A stretch of 64,000 nucleotides of DNA from Lutraria lutraria (GCA_964023205.1 OZ026834.1:29240756-29304755), one strand, 5' to 3'; positions 13,072-25,202 are shown, counted from the stretch's first letter. The notes: generated by a model from the sequence alone, not told the origin. Made by a program: numbers and translations.

Positions 13072-14461
13072 TACGTAAGGGTATATGTGTTTGTATGTAC
13101 GGACTGTATATAATTATACAGCAGCTCATCCATACAGACACATGCCGGTATTAAATGCTGCTACCACACCATTACAAACTTCAATTTTTCCCAGCTAAAG
13201 GTGAATTCAACTCAGCATGCAACCCTCTCCCAGGAGGTATGTTGTATAATACCACTTAAAGAGTTCTGTGGAAAACAATTGTTACTCATTTTTACCAAAG
13301 CAGAGAATTTTTAGACTTATTTTACTAGCCGCATAACCTATACTTCATGACTAATTTAATTATCGCTTACATTCTCATTGTACTACATAACATGATCCAT
13401 CAGTTTTTTCAGTGAGGGCAATTTAACAATTGACTTTCTATGAGCCAGAACAACACTTAAATATGTTAGATAAAGGGAGACCATTATGTAGAGTTTCATA
13501 ACAGAGTAAGCTTTCTTGATTAAATTTAGTGACATATTTGCATCTTCTGAAATAGTTCGTAGATCTGTTATTCTGTATTAATGTATATAATTCAATTGTA
13601 CTTTTTAGGTTACATTGGTCATTACAACCTATGACAGACTAACAATAGTGTATAACAATGATTGTGAAATTAAGCCGTTTTGATGTGGCCACATCTATTC
13701 ATAATAAATGACATCTGGTCAAATTCAGGTTAGATTTCTCTGGAGTGCATTGGGCTAAGAATTTAGTTTTAGCCTCATTTTGTGCAAAAAAATTGTTTTT
13801 AAGCATTTGTCTGAATTGTTTAATAATTATGTGTTTTGTGAATGCAGTGAGTGTGATTCACTGGAAAGAAGAGCTACATGCAATGTTTGGTTAAAACTTA
13901 AATGGTGGTGTTTTATACAGTATTTATTACAATTTTACCATTATTCTAAGGTACGGTACTACTGCCTGTAGTTTTAATACAAATATAAATAAATCACCGG
14001 AACAATACGAAACAATTATATCTACATGACTGTATTAATTCTTTTCCTAGCTGCTACACCCATGAAGTACATAAATCTATAAAATTCTTAATAACATCTG
14101 GACAATGGCAGCTTGGATGATTTCCGAAGTTAATTAAGTATGCACAATTAACCACAGACAACTAGAGCCGCAGTCATACAGCCATAAAACATATTACGCA
14201 GTCAACAGAATTAATTATTAATGTAACATTATTCAAGCATTACATTATTACTGAAACAAAATCAGGCGAAAATGATGATACCACCTACTAATGTAAGTGA
14301 CCTTGACCTTTCTGATACCTTTCAGAATTAATTAACAACATTTTCATAATCAATTAACTGTGTATTGTTTGTTCAGAATCCTTCAAAACTATCAGAAGTA
14401 ATAGACACAGCAAGGGTCTCATACATAATACCTGATATATATCCCGTTTATCTGTTGTTTA

Positions 14462-14600
14462 CAGAGGCGGATCCAGGATTTCAGGCTAGGGGGTACATTA
14501 TAATATTTAGGAATTAATAATTGAATGCTATTTCATTTCTATCTATGGTCAGGGACTTAATAAGTCGGGCATGTGCGGGGTGCCCCCCCCCTCCAAATCT
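14462..14600. mobile_element. Single end of an AGGCGGATCCAGG-type element
   Basis: It begins CAGAGGCGGATCCAGGAT, a terminus I recognise from invertebrate DNA-transposon derivatives, and continues into a G-rich then C-rich stretch. The partner terminus is absent, so this is a fragment with an approximate right limit. Confidence 0.4.
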
Positions 14601-14719
14601 GTTAAGTGGTTGAACAGTCCATTCAACAGCAATGGTCATTTCAAGGCCGCCCAAGAAAGAGGGGAGAGAAGATACAGGTCAATTAAATCAAGAATTTATA
14701 TCCCTACTTTTATTTTGAA

Positions 14720-14882
14720 ACCTTTTCCTCGTTCTTTTGTTTCTTGTGACTTTCTAAACACAGTACAGTGGGCTCAGTAGTTGGGATAATGGCACTGAAA
14801 AATTGTCGGAATCCGGAGCCGAGATTTGAACCCATGACCTTTCGATGGTTAGTCCAGTGCATTACCACTAAACCACCAATCC
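14720..14882 (-). mobile_element. tRNA-derived SINE (same family as 54467-54772)
   Basis: Read on the minus strand, the head is TGGTGGTTTAGTGGTAATGCA followed by box B GGTTCAAATCTC. The body has CCATTATCCCAACTACTGAG and GTACTGTGTTTAGAAAGTCAC. The plus-strand element at 54467 has the parallel CCCATCCCAACTACCGAG and GTACTGTGTCTAAAAATCAC, so the two are copies of one family. Confidence 0.7.
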
Positions 14883-15424
14883 AACCCAACTGACATATAT
14901 AATAATCATATTCTTTTCAATGCCGATTCTAGCAACATTATAGTACAAAATAATATAAGAATATAAGTTATTAATATGTTCCAATAATCCACAAATTTAC
15001 CGAAAAAACACCCAGTCTAAGGTTAAATGTGCATAGACAATAAATGAGTAATTTCAGCATGATTAATAATAGAACTTAATCAGCTCAAGATGTTTTCAAG
15101 TCTTAGGTGAATCTAATATACTATTTTACAGGTATGTATAATAATAATTAGAAGCTATAGATGATGTAGCCCAGTACACATCTGGAACTACTTACAGAAA
15201 TATAGTATATTTACCTGTGTTGGAACTACACACAATATTTGGATGTATATTCATTTGTTTCTGATGATGGTATACACAGAATGACGTATTCTACATTAGT
15301 GGTGAATACATATCAGACAATTTCTTGCCAGACTGAACACAATTTGCGGAGGCCATATTTCACAGAAATCAAACAAGTTTGAGACACACTGTACGTAAAA
15401 ATAATTGTAAGCCAAGAATTATTA

Positions 15425-15604
15425 TACAGTCAAACCTGTGTCAATGACCACCTCCGTATAAAGGCCACCCTGTGAATGGAGGCCTTTCTTCTAAGTCATC
15501 ATTGATCATTTGGAAGCAAATGACCATTGAATAAAGGCCACCTGTCAATACAGGCCACATTTTGTCTTTCCAAAGGGTTGCCTTTGTTCACAGGTTTGAC
15601 TGTA
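15425..15604. mobile_element. Intact MITE, family A, 180 bp
   Basis: A perfect 16-bp terminal inverted repeat, TACAGTCAAACCTGTG (15425-15440) and its complement (15589-15604). The interior carries AATAAAGGCCACC motifs in both orientations, so the whole unit can fold back. TA ends imply Tc1/mariner-type insertion. This is the best reference copy of the six family A members in the window. Confidence 0.85.
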
Positions 15605-15824
15605 TATAGTCTTAGTTAAATTAGAGAAAACTGTAGTTTAAAGTTAATATTCAATGGTATCACAGAAAATATTTTTATTTGCTTTAACTAGTCGTCTTGA
15701 TAACTATTACTGAAGACTGATGCAGTGCAGTCAGTGACGAATGTGGAGCTGCACTTTTGAACAAGCCTGTAAAAGGCTTTGCTCTAATCCAATAAAAATG
15801 AGACCTTTCAAATCTACAAACACA

Positions 15825-15960
15825 TTCTGAATCAACCAATCAAAGACTTCACTTTAAGACTACTCTTTGAATCAACCAATCAAAGACTTCACTTTAAGAC
15901 TACGCTTTGAATCAACCAATTAAAGACTTCACTTTGAATCAACCAATTAGTGACTTTAAC
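15825..15960 (+). repeat. Tandem repeat, ~40-bp unit, 3-4 copies
   Basis: Units contain TGAATCAACCAATCAAAGAC followed by TTCACTTTAAGACTAC. Two are nearly identical and the last ones are shortened to about 27 bp. Each unit includes a CCAAT box sequence, which probably has no significance here. Confidence 0.8.
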
Positions 15961-16049
15961 TTTAGTATAATATTCTTTCCTGAAACAAACATTGGAGATA
16001 TATGTATACATGTAGCTCAAATACAAATGAACTAATAGAGTAATGGTAA

Positions 16050-16265
16050 TACAGCTATGACCCCAAATGACCCATGTTCATTAAACTCGTCCAAGATATC
16101 ATTGAGACAAACCTTCTGAAAAAGTTTGATGAAAATCCTATCAAGACTTACAAAAGTTACAACCCCAAAGTGTTACTGCCAGACACTGAGACATTGACTG
16201 ATTGATCATAATACAGAATGTACATGTAGCTCATCATTGAACACTTAGTGCAAAGGTGAGCTAAA
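16050..16265. repeat. Dispersed repeat containing GACCCATGTTCATTAAACTCG
   Basis: The segment holds CCCATGTTCATTAAACTCGT and CCAAGATATCATTGAGACAA, followed by a TTTGATGAAAATCC region. I recall this arrangement from dispersed elements in molluscan genomes. Limits are approximate and no ORF is present. Confidence 0.4.
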
Positions 16266-17287
16266 AGAGACGATGCATTAGACCCATAGCCCATTTTACA
16301 GACAAACACACATACTGGTGACTAGGTTATTACACTGACCTCTATGGTACAACAAGGAGGTACAGAAGAGCGTAAATACCAACAATCATTAATTACATTA
16401 ATAAGTAAATACATGATCCACAACACAATAAGGTCTTTTTATCAATACTAGAGTTAAGTCATATGTGCATCAAACCTACATTCCACCCTGCTAATTATAA
16501 ACACAAGATAATTAGTACAAATAATGAGCATAATGTATATGTATTAGTTGTAATTGCTTGACCAGTACATTTACATTCAAAGGCCTACTTCACTAAATGA
16601 CCAATTAGATGTTAGTGGTGTCTGACCTCCTAACAATGTGTTACATCAATATACAATTTAAGCATTTCCTCAGGTAACACACCTAACATTTATAGACATA
16701 CATTAAACATAATTCACAGACTCACTCATGTGATATTGATTTTTAGAATTAATATCTCAATTGTATTATATCAAACAAATCAAGTAATGCATGCTATAAC
16801 TGCAGGTTTATTTATTGACAATACATTGTAGGTTTATTCTCAGCATACAGAAAAAATATCAAATAACAGTCAGTATTAGACACAGTTGATTTGACAGACA
16901 AAAAAATTTGGTGCAGCAAAATTTTTTAGCATCATCATTTTGTCTATACATTTTAATTTCAATTATCTGAACCTGTATTAATTATTTTTTTTTTTCTTAC
17001 TTTCATTCTATAATTGCAACGTTTCTTGACCAGAACTCACTTCTGTCTTTTACTATTTCTTTTCAGATAGTATTAATTATTCTTCCTTCTTGCGCACTGT
17101 CAAAGAAATGTCAAGTCTGACTGTTTGACGTTATGATGTAGATATCCCAAATCCTAATGACCTACCTGGTTCACAACAGTATTTTTACATGCTTATTTTA
17201 GATCTATTATCTAAGTCTTTTGTAGGGACAGGAACATTCTCAGCTTACATATTATAACTGCTCCATAAGGTCATCCTTAAAAAATAT

Positions 17288-17489
17288 TTTGTTTGCCGTA
17301 ACGCTACCTACTCACAAAAACGGCCCCTATATACCCAACCTTTTTTTGGCCTCACAGGTATTTTTTTTCTAATTTATAAAAACAGCATTCTGACATGTAT
17401 TTTGGGTTCAATATAAAAAAGAAGTTGCAAAGAAAAATATTTCCTACCTACCTACTGAAAATTCTCTAAGTCAAGTTACAGCAAACAAA
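17288..17489. mobile_element. MITE with TTTGTTTGCYGTAAC termini
   Basis: A 15-bp terminal inverted repeat with one mismatch lies at 17288-17302 and 17475-17489. The interior includes GGCCTCACAGGTATTTTTTT and ATTTTGGGTTCAATATAAAA. A diverged relative with the same left end occupies about 7686-7870, and a short piece in opposite orientation lies near 59865-59893. Confidence 0.65.
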
Positions 17490-17599
17490 CCATTTTTTGG
17501 GCCAAAATGTACCACTCTTAAAATTTATAAGAGGATATTTTCAGTCCAGTGTGATCTACCGGTAGGTATAATAGTTATTGTTATCAGACATATCAATCA

Positions 17600-18070
17600 G
17601 CTTTTCAAGGCAATGCTAAGAAAATTGGCTTTTCAAGGCAATGCTAAGAAAATTGCCTTTTCAAGGCAATGCTAAGAAAATTGCCTTTTCAAGGCAATGC
17701 TGAGAAAATTGCCTTTTCAAGGCAATGCTAAGAAAATTGCCTTTTCAAGGCAATGCTAAGAAAATTGGCTTTTCAAGGCAATGCTAAGAAAATTGGCTTT
17801 TCAAGGCAATGCTAAGAAAATTGCCTTTTCAAGGCAATTCTAAGAAAATTGCCTTTTCAATGCAATGCTGAGAAAATTGGCTTTTCAAGGCAATTCTAAG
17901 AAAATTGCCTTTTTAATGCAATGCTGAGAAAATTGCCTTTTCAAGGCAATGCTAAGAAAATTGGCTTTTCAAGGCAATGCTAAGAAAATTGCCTTTTCAA
18001 GGCAATGCTAAGAAAATTGCCTTTTCAAGGCAATGCTAAGACAATTGCCTTTTCAAGGCAATTCTAAGAA
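17600..18070 (+). repeat. 28-bp minisatellite, about 17 copies
   Basis: The unit is GCTTTTCAAGGCAATGCTAA plus GAAAATTG, repeated head to tail with few substitutions (G/C before TTTT, GCT/TCT, AAGG/ATGC). Each unit contains GCCTTTTCAAGGC and, overlapping it, GGCAAT..ATTGCC, two alternative short dyads. Confidence 0.95.
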
Positions 18071-18168
18071 GTGATAATAAAATGTCTGGGGCCTGATGAT
18101 CAACAGATAAAATAGGAATAATGTATAACAACTGGTATCTGCATACCAAGACTGTCACAACTTTGACA

Positions 18169-18261
18169 TATTAGGCTAGATCAAATAGGGATCATGTTAT
18201 ATTAGGCTAGATCAAATAGGGATCATGTTATATTAGGCTAGATCAAATAGTGATAATGTTA
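18169..18261 (+). repeat. 31-bp tandem repeat, three copies
   Basis: Three consecutive 31-bp units start TATTAGGCTAGATCAAATAG. The first two are identical and the third has two substitutions. The array sits directly before a truncated SINE. Confidence 0.95.
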
Positions 18262-18266
18262 AGGGT

Positions 18267-18441
18267 TTATATTTGACCTAGCTGCTACCGACCATGTCTC
18301 TTTATGTGTGAAAGTAGGCAGTTGCTTACGGATGTTGGGAGTCTAAGTACTGGTTCTTTCCAGGAATGGTGGTTAGGTGAACTGTCCACTTTATATGGCT
18401 CTGACTGTTGAAAAGGGGCGTACATCTCGAACAAACAAACA
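18267..18441 (+). mobile_element. 5'-truncated SINE (family of 2161-2405)
   Basis: It matches the body of the SINE at 2161-2405 from the CCAACCATGTCTCT region through GGAATGGTGGTTAGGTGAAC to a CGAACAAACAAAC tail. The tRNA-like head is missing, so it lacks its own promoter. Confidence 0.75.
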
Positions 18442-19156
18442 ATACTTGACCAAAAACACGAGAGTAAGTATGTGGAACAACATTAATTTTGTTCACTAAT
18501 TTTTTTTCTAATCATTGTAACATTTTGTGATTAAAATTAGGATACAAATTATTCCTCCGAAATTTTTGTTTTACTTTTGGATCTGGTCATAGATCAGCGC
18601 CAAAAAATGAGGTTGGTTGGGTGCATGTGACTATTTTCTTCTGGCTTTCTATTGATTATAATGTGATTTTCCCAATCGCTAACCAGTAGCCAAGGTTGTA
18701 GATTAAAAATAATTAGTGGAAAGGGAATCATGTAGCCTAATTGTTGACAGATATATGTAAAAACAAAGACCTCCGGCTGATATGTTGGACTACAAACATC
18801 AAACAATTAACAGATTGTAATTAAGATATTCTCCAACAAAATATCAAGTTTCAACACAAACAAATTTGAGCTATTATCTATAAAAATATCATTCACACTC
18901 ACAGTCATAGATATTAACCATCAAATCAATCATAAATGAAGTAAAATAACCAACAAATCTTCCATGATTGATCTACATGTAAGACAAACATGAAAGAAAT
19001 AAGAGGATAGTTCAGTGCTTCATGTACTCATGTTCTCAGATCTTCCCAATGTACTGGTGTTTATCCATCATCAGTCAGATACAACAGTGGGATATAATAG
19101 GTTAATGACACAAGAAAAGGTCAGATAAAACAAGATGTGTTTTTGAAACACTGTGA

Positions 19157-19376
19157 ATGCCCCCTTCATGTGACCTTGACCTATTGACCTTATAATGTAC
19201 AAATCCTGTAGAGGTTGTCGTGAGGAACCAACATATGAAGTTTGATGACTGAAGGTGGATTTAGTGTTTTGACTTTAAAGGCAAGGTTAAAGTTTGGTAC
19301 AAACAGACAGACAAATTCCATTGAGACAGGCCAAAAATAATACATCCCCGATCTATCGATACGGGGGGCATAAAAG
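19157..19376. repeat. Dispersed repeat ending in CCCCGATC..GGGGGGCATAAAA hairpin
   Basis: It begins TGACCTTGACCTATTGACC, passes through ACAGACAGACAAATTCC, and ends with ATCCCCGATCTATCGATACGG followed by a G run and CATAAAA. The end can form a CCCCGAT/ATCGATACGGGG-type hairpin. The family is common in molluscan genomes as I recall, and has no coding capacity here. Confidence 0.5.
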
Positions 19377-19540
19377 AAACATACAACAAGAAGGCATCTC
19401 TGGAACATGTGAAGACTCTGAGATGGTTATGTACACAAGGGATTCAAACTATCTGTCATTATTCAGATATGACCTACCAAATACTATGACTACATGGCTA
19501 TTGCTCAGACATTTTTGAACAGCTAAAACTTGGTAACCCA

Positions 19541-20119
19541 AGTGGTGTAAACCGATTCACCGATATTTTGATCCGTTATTTATTTGCTCCCTACAGTAGA
19601 ACATGACCACAGTGAATTTTTGCGGACCTGAACAAGAATGGTTCATTGTTTCCATATAAAAAAGCCATATTCAACGAAGAAAAAAATCACTGACTTTTAG
19701 TGTTGTAAAATCGGACTTGAAAGAGAATCGATTATCAGATCGAATCAGAAAGGGTGTTTCGATTCACAATCGGAAAATAATCGACAGCAAAAATTTGTAT
19801 CCTTATTTGACAAACTTATTTGGTTGTTTCTTGTTTGTCATAAAATATATAGTAATTAAAATCCCTAACATAAAACACTTCTAGACTGATGACCAGAACT
19901 TCTCTGGACAAGGGAAAATTACACATTAAATTTTCTCAAATAACAGTGACCACCCTTGTTTAAATACACACAATGCCCAAAAGAAGACAGTTGCTCAAAT
20001 AATGACAGCGGTCTCCCTACTTGTGAAGACATCGATTTAACACCACTAACATCGATAATTGCCGACCTCAACTGTCAGCAACGATTATTCGATTATAACC
20101 GATTATCGTTACATCACTA
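19541..20119. mobile_element. hAT-like non-autonomous element (AGTGRTGTAA termini)
   Basis: The left end AGTGGTGTAAACCGATT and the right end AACCGATTATCGTTACATCACT are imperfect inverted copies. The subterminal parts are full of ATCGATTATC/AATCGG motifs in both orientations. No transposase frame is seen and the 8-bp target duplication could not be resolved. Confidence 0.6.
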
Positions 20120-20616
20120 CTGACTTTGATACTTCACTAATATCCTAGTTCACTATAACCCTGTTTTACCGTATTCTCAAATAAAGCCCACACAGGACAT
20201 TATCTTTTGACTTTTTTTTATTTGACATGTTTTGGTTTAGATCAATTTATGCGTATGTAACACTGGGTCTCCTTCGAAGGATTGATGATGAGAATAAAAG
20301 TAGCTTAATATTTTTCTCAAATAGGTTGATATATCAGACATAAATATGGGACATGCATGCAATGACTGAGTTATGCACTGAGCACAGGTAAGATCTTCAT
20401 AGTTCAAAGGTGATAATATTAACCCAACAGTTTGAAAATTGTATTGATAATTTATTTCTTGATATTATTATAATTATAATAAACAGGATTAGTTAAGCAT
20501 AGCACTAAATAATTGATTTATCCTTTTTCATAATTAGCAATTTAAGTTTTTAAGTCAATTTGAAGTTGTGTCCCTTTGTACATATTTCGTAATTAAATAA
20601 AAACATGTCCTTTAAT

Positions 20617-21868
20617 TAGGGCTGTCCCGATATGGCTGCGTACCGGTACATACCAGTACAGTGCTGAACGATATGCGTATCGTATCGGAAGGTCCCGTAT
20701 CGGCCGTATCGCGGTTTTTTATTTATATCTAAAGAAAACTCTTAGAATGTTGAAAAACTGAACTAGATTTGCGAATTTACTCTCACATCATCGTCGACAA
20801 TACTAATCATCAACTAATATCCGGGACAACGAATTCGATGAGAATATTCCGCCTTTGTCAAGTAGGTATTGACTTATAGATAGATAAGTTTATTAATTCC
20901 TGTGCATTTACAAATACATGAGTACATTATAATTATTAAGTATAAACAGAGACAGTGTGACATAATCAAAATCAATTGCAAATATAATTCACATAAATGC
21001 TAATACATACATTGCTATATTAATATAAAATAATTAACTATGCATTTTGCGTATATTAAATAACGATTCTAATATATATATATATTTTTTTAACAATTAC
21101 ATTTACAATATTATTTCACGTTAAATTATTGTATATGCATTTATAAATATATATATGGAGAAGGTCATATTGTTTCACTCATATAATGACATCAAAATGA
21201 AATATGATCTACTTTCTTATATTAATCAGTAACATGTAATACTGAATTTCTTAACATAAAAGCATTGTGAATATAAGTTATACACTTATAAATTGCATTA
21301 CGCCATCATGTAATATTACATAAAAATATGGCATCATTTTGGTATGCCGATTGATGAAACAAAGAAGCTCGTAGTTTTCTATTACAAGTGTCAACGCGAT
21401 GTCAAGTATAGTGGTAGGACTAGCAACCTTAGAACACATAAGTCTCGTCATCATAACATCCAAGTTGAAGGTTTCAGAAGTTCATTATTAATTTAGTATA
21501 ATTAATAAATTTAGCAATCATACCCTGATTTATATGATTGATATAATGTCATTTATGGGACAGAGATTAAAACTTGTTAATATTTCTCATAATATTTTTA
21601 TTTCCGCAATATCAACTATCATATATTATGTGAATCAAATTGATGACTTTAAGTACTAGACAAATTTAGTTATACACCTTTTTAACAGTTATTTAGGACT
21701 TTCTAGCACCAAACAAGAGCGCAGAGTTCCCCCAAACACTAATATTACAACGTTTTTCATTACATGTACTTTGATATACTTTTATATCGTATCGTTGATA
21801 TCGCATATCGCTAGTACCGTATCGCAATACGTATCGTATCGGCTGAGATCTGTATCGGGACAGCCCTA
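20617..21868. mobile_element. Complete hAT-type non-autonomous element with 8-bp target duplication
   Basis: The termini TAGGGCTGTCCCGAT (20617-20631) and ATCGGGACAGCCCTA are inverted copies. The element is bounded by the identical 8-mer CCTTTAAT at 20609-20616 and 21869-21876. Subterminal regions are dense in GTATCG/CGATAC repeats. The 1252-bp interior is AT-rich, has an (AT)n tract near 21075, and contains no frame resembling a hAT transposase, so it is a deletion derivative or a MITE-like passenger. The intact duplication suggests a fairly recent insertion. Confidence 0.85.
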
Positions 21869-23040
21869 CCTTTAATTATCATGAAGTTTCAGCAGTTGTT
21901 GAGGAGTGACAGCTATGGAAAGCTGAACTATTAATTGTCAATTGTTCAGTTCCAAAAGCTACACATTATTTAATTTTAAAGCAACGGGACACTTTTTCTA
22001 TCCTAGACTTTTTTATCAATTAACAATCACTGGCAGTTATAAGAAGCTCATAGTCATACAACAATGCTAAGCTTGTCAGCATCTTCAGCAAAACATCAGA
22101 CTGATTTCTTTCACAGCAAAACATTGTCTTGTTTACCTCAAAGAACTGCCAAAGTTTATTACATGTTCAGTGATTATATTAGTATTTATCATGTTCAAGC
22201 TGGTATGTCTCCATAGACACTTCACACTTGATGTGTTTACGAAGAAGATTGTCTATATGCATATCTATATAGATCTCTCAAACTTACAGGTATGCCATAT
22301 GACTGATAATATATTATTCCTGGTTACAATTCTACCCCTCATATCATTGTAGTTACAAGTATAATTGTATTAAATTAACTAACTGGGCAACTAGCATAAT
22401 GACATCCAACTATGAAAGCACAAAAGTTCCTCCTTTTTGCCATCCTGAAAGACCCTGTTTTTTTTCAGCAGATTCTTTATTTTTTTGGTCAGTTTTCTTC
22501 CAGGCTCCAGCCAATATATTTTCATTATCTCCAAAATTAAAAAAAAAGAACTTCAAGAAAAATTATGGCTCTTAACCTGCCTACTTTTCTATGTTAGCAG
22601 GAACCCAAGGAGGCATTTTAAATTTTGGCCTACATTGTCATCAACTTATTTATTAACATGAATAAAATTGATTATTACAACATGGGTACAGTATATTTTG
22701 TCATTGCAAAGAGGTTACATAATGACTAAATGTGCATACTGCAACTGTATTCTAAGAATTTGTCCATATCAAGCCAGGGCAAAAAAATAAACAAATGATG
22801 TCTATTGAAGCATATATGTAAATTACATATGTGTATGTACGGACTATGTAAACATTTAAGAGAGTGATCCTTATCAACTTTTGAGTAGTATCGTCTTTTA
22901 TCTAAAAGAAATCCTTGTTTGCCCTCTAGCTCCGATCTACGCCACTGTGTGGTATGTAAGGCGAAACGTGCTTATCGATTTTTGCGACCATATTTCTTAA
23001 AACATGTGAACAAATGCAATCCGATATAAAAAGTACTTAC

Positions 23041-23100
23041 GGTTCTCAGAAATGATATGTCATCTTGTTCTGAGCTACCACCTTCGCCAACCTCCGCCAT
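23041..23100 (-). CDS. RyR: Ryanodine receptor, first coding exon
   Basis: On the minus strand an ATG in strong context (AAG before it, G after it) opens 20 codons, MAEVGEGGSSEQDDISFLRT. They end exactly at the donor GTAAGTAC (23033-23040). Ryanodine receptors are very large homotetrameric Ca2+-release channels of the endoplasmic or sarcoplasmic reticulum. Their N-termini share an acidic start leading to E-D/Q-D/E-[IV]-x-F-L-R-T, and vertebrate RYR genes have a phase-0 intron right after FLRT, the same place as here. The insect protein, as I recall it, begins almost identically (GGSEQDDVSFLRT). Exon 2, expected to continue with a (D/E)-D-x-V-x-L-x-C motif, was not found at lower coordinates, so the first intron probably exceeds 23 kb. 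Confidence 0.85.
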
Positions 23101-23328
23101 CTTGAATTCTATAAGATACTAGGTATTGTACCTGGGCACACAATTCCAAATTAAATGTCAATTAGCAGACGAACTTCATAAAGAAAAACAATACAGTATA
23201 TGCCTCCATTCACAAGCAAGCCGATTAAAAATCGATTGAACAAGCTTCACGATCGTAATCGAAACATATTAGAGGTGCAGGTATGTGTTTAGTTCGACAA
23301 ATCTCCGAAATTCCACAACAGAAGCGCT

Positions 23329-23528
23329 NNNNNNNNNNNNNNNNNNNNNNNNNNNNNNNNNNNNNNNNNNNNNNNNNNNNNNNNNNNNNNNNNNNNNNNN
23401 NNNNNNNNNNNNNNNNNNNNNNNNNNNNNNNNNNNNNNNNNNNNNNNNNNNNNNNNNNNNNNNNNNNNNNNNNNNNNNNNNNNNNNNNNNNNNNNNNNNN
23501 NNNNNNNNNNNNNNNNNNNNNNNNNNNN
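23329..23528. other. Assembly gap (200 N)
   Basis: Exactly 200 undetermined bases just upstream of the ryanodine-receptor first exon. The nine bases before the gap (AGAAGCGCT, 23320-23328) are identical to the nine bases after it (23529-23537), so the two contigs may simply overlap. Confidence 0.98.
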
Positions 23529-24033
23529 AGAAGCGCTTAGATGTCAGATTTACACGCGCGCAGCATCCGAAATCTATTTTTAGTAACAATCAAGCTAATC
23601 GATGTCGTATGTATGTTTTACACTTACACGTGAAACGACTTAGTTATCTGACAGGTTAGAAGGCATTAACTATGTACGATACAGTGTCCGTACAATACAG
23701 TGTTGTGAATTACTGAAGTGAAATTGATTATTGTCAACGTCGTGATTATTAACGATAAATGCCATCGATTTTCTGTACATTTCAACACAGTGCTGTCTAT
23801 ATTGTTCAGCAGAGACTGAATTTTCAACAGACTTATTTAAATTTGCTTAAAACTAACGAGCATTGTCCTCAAGTTACGACGGTCGGGAAAACAATGACTG
23901 ATTGTTGAGTTTGTTTACGGCCTCGCCACCGGGAACTATCCGAAGAGAAAACAGTCAATTTATCTAGTAAAATTTTAGTGTGGATTTGTAAAACAATCTC
24001 TTGTTCAGATTCAGTAATATATACACAGTCACT

Positions 24034-24195
24034 TTGCAGTGCAACCTCTCCAAAGCAACACCCTTCGAGAGTAACAAAACTATATGCTATTGTTGTTGAG
24101 AATTTGTTGCTCTACAGAGGTTAAATTAATAGTTGAATCGTGCAGTGGAAAAATCATGCTGTGTTTTAAGGGAGATTGTTGCGCTAAAGAGGGTT
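24034..24195. mobile_element. MITE, family B, right end degraded
   Basis: The left end GCAGTGCAACCTCTCCAAAG and the internal TTTGTTGCTCTACAGAGGTT match the intact member at 12892-13071. The right terminus has lost its ACTGTA ending. Confidence 0.65.
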
Positions 24196-24557
24196 TCTCA
24201 TCGACCAGATGAAATACAGTTTGAGTATATATGTAAAATCGGACTGAATATAAATGGTTGATATAATAAGGTTGTCTTAATAATGATCGGAGTGGTCGCT
24301 ATGCCGGGGTTCATTGATCTTGGTTTACATATTATATCCATTTTGTAGGAAGCACGCTCGGATGTCGCGGGCTGTGCGCACATCGACCGACCCAGCCTGA
24401 TAATGAACGAGCTTTTGATGCAAAAAACAAGTTCCTCTACTTTTGAAAGGTAAGGGGTGTACAATTAATTAAACAAACGTCAATTATGCCCTAATGTAAA
24501 TAAGACCTCATAGGTGATCAAAACCTTAGCGGGTGTAGCTGTTACGTACGTTGTGCT

Positions 24558-24634
24558 GTGCACAGGACATTGAAATATTATCCATATATATATATATATA
24601 TCTTTTATGGATAATATTCCAAGGTTCCGTGCAC
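24558..24634. repeat. Imperfect inverted repeat with (TA)n loop
   Basis: Arms 24558-24586 and 24606-24634 match with few differences, from GTGCAC at the base to ATTATCCATA at the loop. The loop is an alternating TA tract. It could be a small fold-back element. No evidence makes it a microRNA precursor. Confidence 0.7.
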
Positions 24635-25202
24635 AGTGCTTTATAACAAAGTACCGGAAACATGTACAATACCGTCTCGATCCAGTTCGTTGACAGGAAA
24701 AGAATCAAGGTTGCCTTACTAGTTTATTATTTATTTACTTACTTATATTTTCTGAACTGTATTATATACAAAAAAAAGACACAGTGCAATACAGTGACTG
24801 TTAGTCACGTGATAGCCTCTACGTCGCACGTGTCTTCGGCGACTTACCCATGCAAGTTATCTCGTTAAATACATCTGATTTCCATCCACGACATATAATT
24901 ATATATATTTAATGATTACGAATTATTTTTATTGAGACTTATACGATCTGTCTAGAATATTGTACTGATAAACTGGCATATGTTTAATAATGAATAACAT
25001 ATGTTGTAAATACACGCGTACAGGTAAATATACGGAGCCACCCGTAAATACACGAATGTTAGATGACTATATGCCTACATATTACTACAGTATAGACCTT
25101 TTTTGTTACTGTCTTCGTACAAACAATTTTCACCATTATTTATATAATACGGTGTTTTTTTTTAAATCTTCATATCTATAAAGAACTAATATCACGATTT
25201 AC

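Larger units (their letters stand above)
5267..23040. other. Probable RyR intron 1, repeat-filled
   Basis: No exon with both splice sites and a convincing peptide was found here. It holds the elements listed separately. Further diverged repeats are likely (for example 22430-22640, which has CCATCCTGAAAGACCCTG and an AAGGAGGCATTTTAAA end). Intron status follows from the exon at 23041-23100 and is inferred. Confidence 0.5.

Noticed and set aside
14808..14882. tRNA gene on the minus strand
   Set aside because: Internal promoter boxes are present but the cloverleaf does not close, and a SINE body follows. The same reasoning applies to 25978-26063, 29945-30035, 33041-33125 and 54467-54540.
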